A stretch of 64,000 nt of DNA. It comes from JAICUY01 sp963716585. Lineage in GTDB: Bacteria; Chloroflexota; Limnocylindria; QHBO01. Positions 7,906 to 22,466 of this stretch are shown here, piece after piece (position 1 is the stretch's first letter; the number at the start of each line of letters is the position of its first letter). Below the pieces are notes generated by a model, which saw nothing but the letters and a program-made list of their open reading frames with translations, made no database searches and was not told the DNA's origin. The stretch spans positions 992,001-1,056,000 of the forward strand of contig CAVQTN010000002.1 in the NCBI GenBank assembly GCA_963716585.1, read 5' to 3'. The position numbers were made by a program, and so were the translations under genes.

Positions 7906-9987
7906 ATGACGACGACCAGATCGAGTCTTCGGCGGGTCACCGAGCGCGCCCGCCTGGAGCAGCAGCGCGGCGGCGCCGTCGAGCCCGACGGCGAGACAGT
8001 CGGCACGCGGCGCAGCGTCGTCATCGAGCGGGTCAGCCCGGAGCTCGACGGAGGTCGCCACCCCGTGAAGCGCATCGTCGGCGACGTGCTGCGCGTCGAA
8101 GCCGATATCTTCGCCGACCGCCACGACATGCTCGGCGCGGTCCTGCTGCTGCGGGCGGATGACGAGGAAGCGTGGCGCGAGGCGCCGATGCGCCTGGTCG
8201 ACAACGACCGCTGGCTCGGCGAGATCCGGTTGGCGCGCAACCGCTGGCATCGGTACACCATCGAAGCCTGGCGTGACGAGTGGGGGACGTGGCGCGATGG
8301 CCTGATGAAGAAGGCCGAGGCGCACGTCTCCGTGCCGGTCGAGCTCGCCGAGGGACGCCTGATGCTGGCAGCCTCAGCCCTGCGAGCCAACGCCGCCGAC
8401 CGGACGGTCATCGGCGAGGCGCTGCGTCGGGTGGACGCGGCGCGCGACGAGACGGCCGCGGTGACGCTGCTGACCGCCGAGGACCTGCTGGCCGTCATGC
8501 GCCGCAACCCGGATCGCTCCGCAGCGACGCGCTATCGCGAGCTTGAGCTGGTGGTCGACCGTGATGCGGCGCGGTTCTCGGCCTGGTACGAGCTCTTCCC
8601 GCGGTCGCAGGGCCGCACGCCGGGCCAGGCCACCAGCCTGAAGCAGGCAGAGTGGCGCCTTCCCGACATCGCGAGGATGGGATTCAGCGTCGTCTACCTG
8701 CCGCCGGTTCATCCCATCGGGATCACCAACCGCAAGGGACGTAACAACTCGATCGGTGCCGGGCAGCACGACGTGGGCAGCCCGTACGCCATCGGCTCGG
8801 CCGCGGGCGGACACGACACGGTCGCGCCGGAGCTGGGCGGCATGGAGGAGTTCGACCACTTCCGGCGGGCGGTGCAGGAACAGGGCATGGAGCTGGCCAT
8901 CGACTTCGCCATCCAGGCCTCGCCCGATCATCCATGGGTGGCCAGCCATCCCCAGTGGTTCCGTCACGCACCGGATGGCACGATCAAGTACGCCGAGAAT
9001 CCGCCCAAGAAATACCAGGACATCTACCCGATCGACTTCTACGACGACGATCCGCAGGCGCGCGCGGCACTCTGGGACGAGCTGCAGCGGGTGCTGCGGC
9101 TGTGGATCGAGCGGGGAGTGAGGATCTTCCGCGTCGACAACCCGCACACCAAGCCAGTGCCGTTCTGGGCGTGGCTCATCCGCGAGGTGCAGGGCGACCA
9201 CCCAGACGTCATCTTCCTGTCGGAGGCCTTCACGCGACCGAAGATGATGCGCGCACTGGCCAAGATCGGTTTCACGCAGAGCTACACCTACTTCACCTGG
9301 CGCGAGTCACGCGACGAGCTGCGCGCCTACTTCACCGAGCTGACCCAGAGCGAGATGCGCGAGTACTTCCGCGGCAACCTGTTCACCAACACGCCCGACA
9401 TCAACCCGCACCACCTTGACGCCGGCCGGCCGGCGTTCGTGATCCGCAGCGTGCTGGCGGCGACCCTCTCCAGCTCGTGGGGCATCTACTCGGGCTGGGA
9501 GCTTGCCGAGCATGCGCGGCTGGAGGATCGCGAGGAGTACCTCGACAGCGAGAAGTACGAGATCCGGGTGCGCGACTGGGACGCGCCAGGCAACATCAAG
9601 CCGCTCATCACCGGGATCAACCGTCTGCGTGCTGCGCAGCCTGCCCTGCAGCGCTACGACAACCTGCGCTTCCAGGACGTGAGCGGCGCCCGGACGCTCT
9701 TCTACCGCAAGGCGTTGCCGGCGGACACCACCTCACTGCTCGGTGACGAGCCCACCACCTGGCGCGGAGCCGTCTTCGTGGCGGTGAACGTCGATCCGGG
9801 TGTGGCCGAGCATGCCATCCTGCACCCGAACCTGCCGGAGATCGGCATCGGCTGGGACGAGCCCTACCGCATCACCGATCTCCTGACCGGCGAGTCACGC
9901 ACCGAGCGGGGCGCCGACCTCCCGGTCGATCTCGACCCGAAGGGCACGCCCTTCCGCATCTTCAGCATCGATCCACTGGAGGGATGA
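7906..9987 (+). CDS. glgE: alpha-1,4-glucan:maltose-1-phosphate maltosyltransferase (GlgE)
   Basis: GlgE extends alpha-1,4-glucan with maltosyl units from maltose-1-phosphate. The 693-residue protein has an N-terminal beta-sandwich domain (about residues 40-210) and a GH13 barrel. The nucleophile Asp lies in IFRVDNPHTKPVPFW and the acid/base Glu in VIFLSEAFTRP. VVYLPPVHPIGITNRKGRNN is the characteristic substrate-site segment of GlgE. ATG 7906 is chosen over the open frame upstream because that part lies inside the divergent lipoprotein gene. It is the first gene of a coupled operon glgE-treS-mak-glgX-CBS/BON, and its stop overlaps the treS start. Confidence 0.95.
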   Translation: MTTTRSSLRRVTERARLEQQRGGAVEPDGETVGTRRSVVIERVSPELDGGRHPVKRIVGDVLRVEADIFADRHDMLGAVLLLRADDEEAWREAPMRLVDNDRWLGEIRLARNRWHRYTIEAWRDEWGTWRDGLMKKAEAHVSVPVELAEGRLMLAASALRANAADRTVIGEALRRVDAARDETAAVTLLTAEDLLAVMRRNPDRSAATRYRELELVVDRDAARFSAWYELFPRSQGRTPGQATSLKQAEWRLPDIARMGFSVVYLPPVHPIGITNRKGRNNSIGAGQHDVGSPYAIGSAAGGHDTVAPELGGMEEFDHFRRAVQEQGMELAIDFAIQASPDHPWVASHPQWFRHAPDGTIKYAENPPKKYQDIYPIDFYDDDPQARAALWDELQRVLRLWIERGVRIFRVDNPHTKPVPFWAWLIREVQGDHPDVIFLSEAFTRPKMMRALAKIGFTQSYTYFTWRESRDELRAYFTELTQSEMREYFRGNLFTNTPDINPHHLDAGRPAFVIRSVLAATLSSSWGIYSGWELAEHARLEDREEYLDSEKYEIRVRDWDAPGNIKPLITGINRLRAAQPALQRYDNLRFQDVSGARTLFYRKALPADTTSLLGDEPTTWRGAVFVAVNVDPGVAEHAILHPNLPEIGIGWDEPYRITDLLTGESRTERGADLPVDLDPKGTPFRIFSIDPLEG

Positions 9988-11753
9988 CGGTCCGACCGAT
10001 GGCGACCCGTGATGCAGCAGACTCCGGGGTACCGTCGACGCCGGAGACGCACCCCGGGCGGGCCGCCGTCCGGCCGCGCCCCGGTGCGGCTGCACGCCGC
10101 GCGGATGCCGGTGCGCCGCAGCTGCTGCGTGATGATCCGCTCTGGTACAAGGACGCGGTCATCTACGAGCTGCACGTCAAGGCCTTCAGCGATTCGACCG
10201 GAGATGGGATCGGCGATTTCGCCGGCCTGGCCGAGAAGCTCGACTACATCGCCGAGCTGGGCGTGACCGCCATCTGGCTGCTGCCCTTCTATCCGTCTCC
10301 GCTGCGCGACGATGGGTATGACATCGCCGACTACAGCAACGTCCATCCCGACTACGGCACACTGCGGGACTTTCGCGGTTTCGTGCGCGAAGCGCATCGG
10401 CGGGGCCTGCGGGTCATCACCGAGCTGGTCATCAACCACACGAGCGACCAGCATCCGTGGTTCGTCGAGTCGCGATCGGGCCGCAGCAGCCCCAAGCGAA
10501 GCTGGTATGTCTGGTCCGATACGGATCAGACATATGCGGATGCGCGGATCATCTTCACCGACACCGAGACCTCCAACTGGGCGTGGGACAACGAGTCGCG
10601 GCAGTACTACTGGCACCGGTTCTTCTCGCATCAGCCAGACCTCAACTACGACAACCCACAGGTTGTGCGCGCCATGCTGCGGGTCATGCGCTTCTGGCTC
10701 GACCTGGGCGTCGATGGGCTACGCCTCGACGCGGTGCCCTACCTGGTCGAACGCGAGGGGACCAACTCCGAGAACCTGCCTGAGACGCATGCGGTGCTGA
10801 AGCGGCTGCGCGCGCAGATGGATCAGCGGCACCCCAATCGGATGCTGCTCGCCGAGGCCAACCAGTGGCCGCCGGACGTGCGCCCGTACTTCGGCGACGG
10901 CGACGAATGCCATATGGCCTTCCACTTCCCGCTCATGCCGCGGCTGTGGATCGCGCTGCGCAGGGAGGACCGCTACCCGATCATCGAGATCATGGAACAG
11001 ACCCCCGAGATCCCCGACGAAGCACAGTGGGCCCTCTTCCTGCGCAACCACGACGAGCTGACGCTCGAGATGGTGACCGATGAAGAGCGCGACTACATGT
11101 ACGCCGAGTACGCAACCGAGCAGCGGATGCGCATCAACCTGGGGATCCGTCGCCGGCTGGCCCCGCTGGTCGACAACAGCCGGCGCCGCATCGAGCTCAT
11201 GAACTCGTTGCTCCTGTCGCTGCGCGGCACGCCGGTGATCTATTACGGCGACGAGATCGGGATGGGCGACAACGTCTTCCTGGGCGACCGCAACGGCGTC
11301 CGCACGCCGATGCAGTGGACAGGCGACCGCAACGCCGGCTTCAGCCGTGCCGACATCCATGCGCTCTATTCGCCGGTGGTCGCCGATCCGGTCTACGGCT
11401 ACCAGGCGGTCAACGTCGAGGCGCAGCAGCGCGTCCCCGGCTCGCTGCTCAACTGGATGAAGCGCATCATCCGCGTCCGGCGCGCGTACCCGGTCTTCGG
11501 CCGCGGCACCCTCGAGTTCCTGCACCCGGAGAATCGTCGCGTGCTCGCCTACCTGCGCGAATTCGAAGGCGTGACCTTGCTGTGCGTCGCCAACCTGTCG
11601 CGTTTCGCGCAGTACGTGGAGCTCGACCTGTCGCGCTTCGACGGGCGCGTGCCGGTGGAGCTCATCGGGCGGGTCCATTTCCCGGCCATCGGTGAGCTGC
11701 CCTACCTGCTGACGCTTGGACCTCATGACTTCCTGTGGTTCGAGCTCAGCTGA
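9984..11753 (+). CDS. treS: trehalose synthase (TreS, maltose alpha-D-glucosyltransferase)
   Basis: TreS interconverts trehalose and maltose, supplying maltose for the GlgE route. It has 589 residues, with a Pro/Arg-rich N-terminal extension of about 50 residues before the conserved DPLWYKDAVIYELHVKAF. GH13 motifs are GVTAIWLLPFYPSPLRDDGY, DGLRLDAVPYL (nucleophile Asp), MLLAEANQWP (acid/base Glu) and FLRNHDELTLEMV (third acid). The C-terminus is a small beta domain, and no maltokinase domain is fused. ATG 9984 overlaps the glgE stop by four bases, indicating translational coupling. Confidence 0.95.
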   Translation: MTVRPMATRDAADSGVPSTPETHPGRAAVRPRPGAAARRADAGAPQLLRDDPLWYKDAVIYELHVKAFSDSTGDGIGDFAGLAEKLDYIAELGVTAIWLLPFYPSPLRDDGYDIADYSNVHPDYGTLRDFRGFVREAHRRGLRVITELVINHTSDQHPWFVESRSGRSSPKRSWYVWSDTDQTYADARIIFTDTETSNWAWDNESRQYYWHRFFSHQPDLNYDNPQVVRAMLRVMRFWLDLGVDGLRLDAVPYLVEREGTNSENLPETHAVLKRLRAQMDQRHPNRMLLAEANQWPPDVRPYFGDGDECHMAFHFPLMPRLWIALRREDRYPIIEIMEQTPEIPDEAQWALFLRNHDELTLEMVTDEERDYMYAEYATEQRMRINLGIRRRLAPLVDNSRRRIELMNSLLLSLRGTPVIYYGDEIGMGDNVFLGDRNGVRTPMQWTGDRNAGFSRADIHALYSPVVADPVYGYQAVNVEAQQRVPGSLLNWMKRIIRVRRAYPVFGRGTLEFLHPENRRVLAYLREFEGVTLLCVANLSRFAQYVELDLSRFDGRVPVELIGRVHFPAIGELPYLLTLGPHDFLWFELS

Positions 11754-11793
11754 GCGCGATGCCGGTCCGTTCCAGCCACCACCTGGCCAGCCC

Positions 11794-13163
11794 GTGGCAG
11801 TGAGCCTCGACATCGTCCGGCTCGACCTGCTGGTCGGGCAGATCCCGCACGAGGTCCTCGCGGCGCAGCGCTGGTTCCGCTCGAAGGGGCGGCCGATCGC
11901 CGACCTGGCGCTCGAGGAAGCGGCGCCGCTGGACGCCGACCCGGGCTCGCGGGATGCGGCGCTCGTCGTCGTGCGCGTGAGCTTCGCGGACGGCGGCGAG
12001 GACGAGCTCTACCTGCTGCCGATGCTGTCCGAGCCCGATGCGGGCGGCGCCTCGCCCGCCGAGAAGTGGGGCATCGTGGCCGTTCGTGACCCCGCGACCG
12101 GCACGGTGCTGCGCGAACCACGCGACGGTGACGGCGTGTGGCGCCGGCTGCACGCGGCGCTCGCCGCGGACATGACGCTCCCGGGATTGCACGGCAGCTT
12201 CGTCTTTCACGCGCTGACTCCGCTCGGCCTGCCCGGCGACGAGCGGCGCCTGGCCGGCGAGCAGAGCAACACCTCGATTGCCCTCGGCGACGCACTGCTG
12301 CTCAAGCTGTACCGCCTCGTGGAGCCGGGCGAGAACCCGGACCTCGAGCTGCCGCGCTTCCTGACCCTGGCCGGTTTCGAGCGCGTGCCCGCCGTCGTCG
12401 GCTACGTGCGTTACGTGCCCGCGCGCGGCGAGCCGAGCGTCGTCGTCATGCTGCAGGCCTTCCTGTCCGATGCCGTCGACGCGTGGCGCTGGCTGCTGGA
12501 GGAGCTGGTCGCCGGTCGTTCGGCGCTCACCGAGCTCGGCCGCCTGGGTGACGTCACCGCGCGGATGCACGCGGCCCTCGCCTCGCGGCCCGACGATCCG
12601 GCCTTCCCGGCGCACACGGCGGCACCGGAGGACCTGGCCACCTGGAGCGCCTCTGCCGAGGAGCAGCTGGCCGGCGCGCTGGCCGTCGCGCCGTCGATCG
12701 GCCACGCCGCGGCGGCCATCCGCAAGGCATTCACCGCGATCGGTCGGGCGCGGGATGCGCGAATCAGCCGCACGCACGGCGACTACCACCTCGGCCAGGT
12801 GCTGCGCAGCGGCGGCGACTTCTGGGTCATCGACTTCGAGGGAGAGCCGGCGCGGCCGCTCGGCGCGCGGCGCCAACCGACCTCGCCGCTCCGCGACGTC
12901 GCGGGCATGCTCCGCTCGTTCGACTATGCGGCACGCAGCGTGGAGCGGGAGCGCGGCGCAGCGGTCTTCGATGCCGACGGCTGGCTGGAGGCGGCGCGCG
13001 CGGCGTTCCTGCAGGCGTATCGATCGGGCGGCATGCCGCTCGATGATGGGCTACTGCGCGCGTTCGAGCTCGAGAAGGCCTGCTACGAGGTGCAATACGA
13101 GGCCCGCTTCCGTCCGGACTGGGCGTGGTTGCCGACCCAGGCGCTCCAGCGGTTGGCCCGCGC

Positions 13164-13167
<4 letters not shown>
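11794..13167 (+). CDS. mak: maltokinase (Mak/Pep2-like)
   Basis: This enzyme would phosphorylate maltose with ATP to maltose-1-phosphate, the donor for GlgE. The N-terminal maltokinase domain contains LAAQRWFRSKGRP. The C-terminal lobe has the aminoglycoside-phosphotransferase-like signatures: THGDYHLGQVL (catalytic Asp) and WVIDFEGEPARPL (metal-binding Asp), then DVAGMLRSFDYAA. The start is uncertain: GTG 11794 and GTG 11800 begin just before SLDIVRLDLL, while ATG 11725 would overlap treS by 29 bases. The stop overlaps the glgX start. In many bacteria this domain is fused to TreS; here it is separate. Confidence 0.9.
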
Positions 13168-15292
<2,125 letters not shown>

Positions 15293-15296
<4 letters not shown>

Positions 15297-16027
15297 AGGT
15301 TCGCGACGTCATGAGCCGGAACGTCATCAGCGTTCCCGCCGAGATGCAGCTGAGGGAGCTTGCCGCGCTCCTCACTGAGCACCAGATCAGCGGCGCACCG
15401 GTGACCGATACGGTCGGCAACGTCATCGGCGTCGTGTCCGAGGCCGACGTCCTGATGAAGCAGGTTGGCCGACGAGCCGCGCGGCGCCATCCGCTGGACT
15501 GGATCTTCGGCTCGCACGACGCGGAGGAGCTGCGCCGTCGGGTGGCGACCTCCGTCGGTGAGGCGATGACCCGGCCGGCGGTCACCGTCGACGCCGACCG
15601 CTCGCTGCGTGAAGCGGCCGCGCTCATGGTCGACTCGAAGGTGAACCGTCTGCCGGTGCTGGAGGGTAGCCAGATGGCAGGGATCGTCACCCGGGCCGAC
15701 CTGGTGCGCGCCTATCTGCGGCGCGACGAGGAGGCCCTGCGTGCCGTTCGCGATGACGTCTTCGGCAAGACCATGTGGCTCGAGCCGGACCGCTACGAGA
15801 TCGACATCCACGAGGGCACCCTCACGCTCGGCGGGACGGTGGATCGCAAGTCGACCGCAGACATCCTCGAGCGCCTCTCCGGCCTGGTGGAGGGCGTCGA
15901 TCGTGTCGACAACCGGCTGACCTGGGAGATGGACGACTCCGACCTCGAGCCGCCGTCGACGCGCGAGCCGATGCCCGGCGCGGTCGACCTCACCGCCCGG
16001 CAGCGCCGACGCCCACTCGGGCGCTGA
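15293..16027 (+). CDS. CBS-domain pair plus BON-domain protein
   Basis: This soluble 244-residue protein has two CBS motifs (VRDVMSRNVISVPAEMQLREL and VGEAMTRPAVTVDADRSLREA, each followed by a 'GIVT' or 'GVVSEADV' strand). A BON domain follows at about residues 155-210 (YEIDIHEGTLTLGGTVDRKS...VEGVDRVDN). CBS pairs bind adenine nucleotides in many proteins, and BON domains bind lipids or act as adaptors. The start ATG 15293 overlaps glgX by four bases, so it is the last gene of the glgE operon. A role as an energy-status sensor for alpha-glucan turnover is an inference from position only. Confidence 0.9.
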
Positions 16028-16028
16028 C

Positions 16029-18239
<2,211 letters not shown>

Positions 18240-18430
18240 CGGTCTAACCATACGCTGCGCCTCACCACGCGGGTGCGGCCGGAGGTCTGGCCACACGGCC
18301 GATTATCCCGTGGAGCGTGTGCTAGGGTTGCCGCTGCGCGCCCGGGCACCGCCCTGGCCACAACGCCGCAGCATTGCTACAGTCGCGCACCCTGTCGTGC
18401 CACGGGAGCGCTCGAACCCTTGGAGGCAGC

Positions 18431-19486
18431 TTGGGATTCTTCGACGGCCTGCTCGGCCTCCTCAGCCATGACGTCGGCATCGACCTCGGCACAGCCAACA
18501 CGCTGGTCACCGTCCGGCATCGGGGCATCGTCATCAGTGAGCCGTCGGTGGTCGCCATGGACACGCGAACCAAGCGTGTGCTGGCCATCGGTGCCGAGGC
18601 GAAGCGCATGGTCGGGCGGACTCCGGCCAACATCGTCGCCATCCGGCCGCTGCGCGACGGCGTGATCAGCGACTTCGACGTCACCGAGCAGATGATCCGC
18701 TACTTCATCTCGAAGGTGCATGACCGCTTCGCCCAGATCAGTCGACCGCGCGTGCTGGTCGGAATCCCGTCAGGCGTGACCGAGGTCGAGAAGCGGGCGG
18801 TGCGCGATGCGACCATCAATGCCGGCGCCCGCTGGGCGCGCCTCATCGAGGAGCCGATGGCGGCGGCAATCGGCGCCGGACTGCCGGTCAGCGAGCCGTC
18901 CGGCAGCCTCATCGTCGACATCGGCGGCGGCACGACCGAAGTCGCGGTCATCAGCCTGGGCGGCATCGTCGTGGCGCGCAGCATCCGCATCGGCGGCGAC
19001 GAGATGGACGTCGACATCGTCGGCTTCGCGCGGCGCGAGTACAACCTGCTCATGGGAGAGCGAACGGCGGAGGAGATCAAGATCGCGGTGGGATCGGCCT
19101 ACCCGCAGGACAACGAGCGCACTGTGACGTTCCGCGGTCGCGACCTGCTCACCGGCCTTCCGCGCAGCGTCGAGGTCAGCAGCGACCAGATCCGCGAGGC
19201 GCTGGAGCCGTCCGTGGCGCAGATCATCGACGCCATCAAGGAGACGATCGAGGAGACGCCGCCGGAGCTGGTGGCCGACATCATGGACCAGGGCATCGTG
19301 CTGGCCGGCGGCGGCGCACTGCTGGCCGGGCTCGACCATCGCGTCGCGGAGGCGACCCAGATGCCGGTGCACATTGCCGACGATCCGCTGACCTGCGTGG
19401 TGCGCGGCACGGGCCGCGTGCTCGAGGATCTCGACACGCTGGAGCGCGTCCTCGTCTCCGAGCAGTTCACCCGCGCCCCGCGGTAA
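18431..19486 (+). CDS. mreB: rod shape-determining protein MreB
   Basis: MreB is a bacterial actin that guides lateral wall synthesis. It has 351 residues with the actin-fold nucleotide motifs: DVGIDLGTANTLV (phosphate 1), SLIVDIGGGTTEVAVISLGG (phosphate 2) and IVLAGGGALLAGLD (adenosine loop). RPRVLVGIPSGVTEVEKRAV is typical. The start is taken as TTG 18431, four bases after GGAGG, giving the family's GFFDGLLGLLSHDVGIDLG. Open sequence further upstream lacks homology. mreC follows 21 bases after the stop, but no mreD is seen. Confidence 0.95.
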   Translation: MGFFDGLLGLLSHDVGIDLGTANTLVTVRHRGIVISEPSVVAMDTRTKRVLAIGAEAKRMVGRTPANIVAIRPLRDGVISDFDVTEQMIRYFISKVHDRFAQISRPRVLVGIPSGVTEVEKRAVRDATINAGARWARLIEEPMAAAIGAGLPVSEPSGSLIVDIGGGTTEVAVISLGGIVVARSIRIGGDEMDVDIVGFARREYNLLMGERTAEEIKIAVGSAYPQDNERTVTFRGRDLLTGLPRSVEVSSDQIREALEPSVAQIIDAIKETIEETPPELVADIMDQGIVLAGGGALLAGLDHRVAEATQMPVHIADDPLTCVVRGTGRVLEDLDTLERVLVSEQFTRAPR

Positions 19487-19507
19487 GACCCAGGCAGGCC
19501 GACGATC

Positions 19508-20359
19508 ATGCTCGGCGGCTCCCGGCGGCGGTCACGTGCCGGCCTCTGGTTCGCGGCCTTCACGGTCGCCAGCCTGCTGATGCTGCTCGCCTCGCGGACC
19601 GCCCCGGCGGCCACGCTGCAGGAGGCGAGCGCCCGCGTGCTGGACCCGGTGCGCCAGGCGATCGGGGGCATCGGGGAGGGCATCGGCGGGCTGTTCGGCA
19701 CGATCGGCGAGATCGACCGGCTGCGCAGCGACAACGATCGTCTGCGCAATGAGCTGTCGGGGGCGCAGCAGCGCATCGCCGAGCTCGCCGAGGCGGCGCA
19801 GGAGAACGGCGAGCTGCGGCAGCTGCTGGGGCTGACCAAGGCACTCGACATGCAGCTGCTGCCGGTGCGCATCGTCAGCCGCGACCCGTCCAACTTCACA
19901 TGGGAAGTCGGCATCGACGCCGGCACGAACGACGGTGTGCGGCCGGACATGGCGGTCGTCGGCAGCGCCGAGGGTGCCGGCGCGCTGGCCGGCACCGTGG
20001 TGTCGGCCGGTCCGGACAGCGCCCGCGTGCGCTTCATCGTCGACACGCGTTCGAGCGTCATCTCGCTCGACCAGCAGACGCGCGCCCTCGGCCTGGTACA
20101 GGGCCAGCTGGGCGGACAGCTGGTGATGGTCAAGGTGGAGGCCACCGACACGATCGCGGAGGGAGATGCCATCGTCTCGGCTGGGCTGTCGCTAGCAAAC
20201 GACGAGCGCAGCATCTATCCGAGGGGACTGCTCATCGGTCGCGTGCAGGCAATCCAGCGCGACAGCAACGCGCTGACGCAGACCGTCTTCGTCCGGCCGG
20301 CGCTCGACTTCGCCAAGATCGACCGCATGCTGGTGGTGACCAGCTTCACCCAGGATTAG
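19508..20359 (+). CDS. mreC: rod shape-determining protein MreC
   Basis: MreC is the membrane-anchored scaffold that links MreB to the wall-synthesis complex. This 283-residue protein has a single N-terminal membrane helix (about residues 13-30). A coiled coil follows (about residues 60-100: IDRLRSDNDRLRNELSGAQQ), then the two-beta-barrel extracellular domain (VRIVSRDPSNFTWEVGIDAG and VGSAEGAGALAGTVVSAGP). The start is ATG 19508. It is co-directional with mreB. The next gene is a CWB2 surface protein rather than mreD or a class B PBP. Confidence 0.93.
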   Translation: MLGGSRRRSRAGLWFAAFTVASLLMLLASRTAPAATLQEASARVLDPVRQAIGGIGEGIGGLFGTIGEIDRLRSDNDRLRNELSGAQQRIAELAEAAQENGELRQLLGLTKALDMQLLPVRIVSRDPSNFTWEVGIDAGTNDGVRPDMAVVGSAEGAGALAGTVVSAGPDSARVRFIVDTRSSVISLDQQTRALGLVQGQLGGQLVMVKVEATDTIAEGDAIVSAGLSLANDERSIYPRGLLIGRVQAIQRDSNALTQTVFVRPALDFAKIDRMLVVTSFTQD

Positions 20360-20555
20360 GCCCCTTTTGGCGCCCTGTTCGGGACCGATGCGGCGCGGTG
20401 CGGCCGCGCACATGGCTCCATGGTCCCAAGGCGTGCGTGCGGACGATCGCGCCATGGCTCATCCGGACGTGCGCGCGTACGGTGAAGGCCTGGTGGAGGC
20501 CGCCTTCTGGCACCGGCCGCCAGCATCCCCGACGCCAGCCCCCCGAGGACCTCCA

Positions 20556-22355
20556 TTGCGAGACCGCATCCAGGCAACCCTTCTCGCCGCCATCACGATG
20601 GCTGCACTGCTGCTCGCCGCGGCACCGACGCCCGCCAGCGCCGCGGGCCTCAAGGTGGCGATCATCGTCGGCCCCACCGGCACGCAGACCGCCGGCTACC
20701 GCTCGGACGCCGACAGCGTCGCGGCCGCGGCCACCGCCGCCGGCGCGAGCGTGGTGAAGGTCTACTCGCCCAACGCCACCTGGGCGAACGTCCGGGCCGC
20801 GGTCAACGGAGCCAACATCATCGTTTGGATGGGCCACGGCAATGGCTATCCGAATCCGTACAACGCCACCGAGACGACCTCCAAGGTGAATGGCTGGGGG
20901 CTGAATCGGACGACGACGCATGGCGACGGCGACAACTGGGGCACCCAGATGGTGTACTGCGGCGAGAAGGCCCTGCTTGGAACCGTCGCTTCGAGCGACA
21001 TCGACCAGTGGCAGTATTGCGGCGGCTCGACCAACACCGACGGCATCCACCCCGCCCCCGGCTTCGTGATGCTGTATGCGCATGCCTGCTACACCGCCGG
21101 CGCCGGCGAGCCCGGGGAGTCGATCCAGGCGCAGGCGACGCTCCTCAGTCGCGTCAAGAACTACTCGTACCCGGTGCTGAAGCTGGGCGCAGGAGCCTAC
21201 TTCGCGACCGAAGGCGGGGCTTCCATGCTGGTGAGCACCATCCTGACGAACCCGTCGATGGCCTACGGCGACGTGTTCAAATCGGGCGGGGGCTTCTCGG
21301 CATCGGCACTCAAGACGTTCAGCCACGCCGACATGCCGGGCGACAGCATCTGGCTGCAGACCAATGGCTACCACTACGCCTTCGCCGGCAACCCGAGCGC
21401 GACGTTCGGCGCTGCGGGCCCGTGGCCCGCCGGCGTCGAGCATGACCGCTACGCCGGCGCGGACCGCTTCGCCACCGCGACGGCCGTGTCGGCCGCCCAG
21501 TTCGCCCCGGGCGTGCCGGTGGCCTACGTGGCGACCGGCAGCAACTTCCCCGACGCCCTGGCCGGCGGTTCGGTCGCGGCATACGGCGGCGGACCAGTGC
21601 TGCTGGTCACGGCGACCACCATTCCCGCGGCGACGGCCACCGAACTGCAGCGGCTCAGGCCGGTCTCGATCGTGCTCCTCGGTGGCGAGCAGGTGGTCGG
21701 GCCGGAGGTGATGGCCGCACTGGTGCCATACGCCATCGGCGGCAGCGTCACACGGCTGTCCGGGGCCAACCGCTACGAGACCGCCGCCAGCATCTCGGCG
21801 GCGACCTACGACCCCGGCGTCGCGGCGGTCTACATCGCCACCGGTGCCAACTTCCCGGATGCACTGGCGGGCGTCCCGGCCACCGGCGTGGCCAACGGCC
21901 CGGTGCTCCTCGTCGGCGCGGACGGCATCCCCGACACGACCGCCGCCGAGCTCACCAGGCTGGCCCCTGCGCGGATCGTGATCCTGGGCGGCAGCAGCGT
22001 CGTCTCCGATGCGATCGCCACCGAGCTCGCCTCCTACACTGCGGCAGGCGGGACGGTGGATCGCCTCGCCGGAGCGGACCGCTACGCGACCTCGGTCGCC
22101 ATCTCGGCGAGCAGCTTCCCGACCAGCGACGTCGTGTTCGTGGCGACCGGCTGGACCTTCCCCGATGCGCTGGGCGGCGGCCCGGTGGCGGCCATCCAGG
22201 GTGGCCCGTTGCTGCTCGTGTCGAGCACCAAGGTGCCGGCCAGCGTCGCTTCCGAGCTGCAGCGTCTGCATCCCCACCACGTCGTGTTCCTGGGCGGCAC
22301 CAGCGTGCTGTCGCAGAGCGTCGTCGACCAGGTCGGCAAGCTGCTGGGGGGCTGA
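20556..22355 (+). CDS. secreted CWB2 surface protein with caspase/gingipain-like (clan CD) N-terminal domain
   Basis: This 599-residue exported protein starts at TTG 20556, six bases after GAGGA, with a clean signal peptide ending around ASA-A at residue 29/30. Residues 32-285 form an alpha/beta domain with NIIVWMGHGNGYP (His94) and FVMLYAHACYTAG (Cys178). Each motif sits after a hydrophobic strand, as expected for a His/Cys dyad of clan CD peptidases (caspase, gingipain, CHAT). From about residue 296 there are three CWB2 repeats (DRYAGADRFATA, NRYETAASIS, DRYATSVAIS starts) ending at the stop, which should hold it on the wall. The peptidase assignment is inference from motif layout; the CWB2 module is clear. 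Confidence 0.85.
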   Translation: MRDRIQATLLAAITMAALLLAAAPTPASAAGLKVAIIVGPTGTQTAGYRSDADSVAAAATAAGASVVKVYSPNATWANVRAAVNGANIIVWMGHGNGYPNPYNATETTSKVNGWGLNRTTTHGDGDNWGTQMVYCGEKALLGTVASSDIDQWQYCGGSTNTDGIHPAPGFVMLYAHACYTAGAGEPGESIQAQATLLSRVKNYSYPVLKLGAGAYFATEGGASMLVSTILTNPSMAYGDVFKSGGGFSASALKTFSHADMPGDSIWLQTNGYHYAFAGNPSATFGAAGPWPAGVEHDRYAGADRFATATAVSAAQFAPGVPVAYVATGSNFPDALAGGSVAAYGGGPVLLVTATTIPAATATELQRLRPVSIVLLGGEQVVGPEVMAALVPYAIGGSVTRLSGANRYETAASISAATYDPGVAAVYIATGANFPDALAGVPATGVANGPVLLVGADGIPDTTAAELTRLAPARIVILGGSSVVSDAIATELASYTAAGGTVDRLAGADRYATSVAISASSFPTSDVVFVATGWTFPDALGGGPVAAIQGGPLLLVSSTKVPASVASELQRLHPHHVVFLGGTSVLSQSVVDQVGKLLGG

Positions 22356-22466
22356 CCGTTCGTACCATTGGAGCTGGAGCCGTGGATCGGTAGCGTGCGG
22401 CATGGTGCAGTCCGGTTCGATCACAGCCAGGGGCGCACCGAGCCCGCTGCAGGAGACCTATCGTTG

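Noticed and set aside
7785..8507. Longer N-terminus for the sugar-dehydrogenase lipoprotein
   Set aside because: The upstream open frame lies opposite glgE coding sequence, and the lipobox signal peptide fits the GTG start at 7784.
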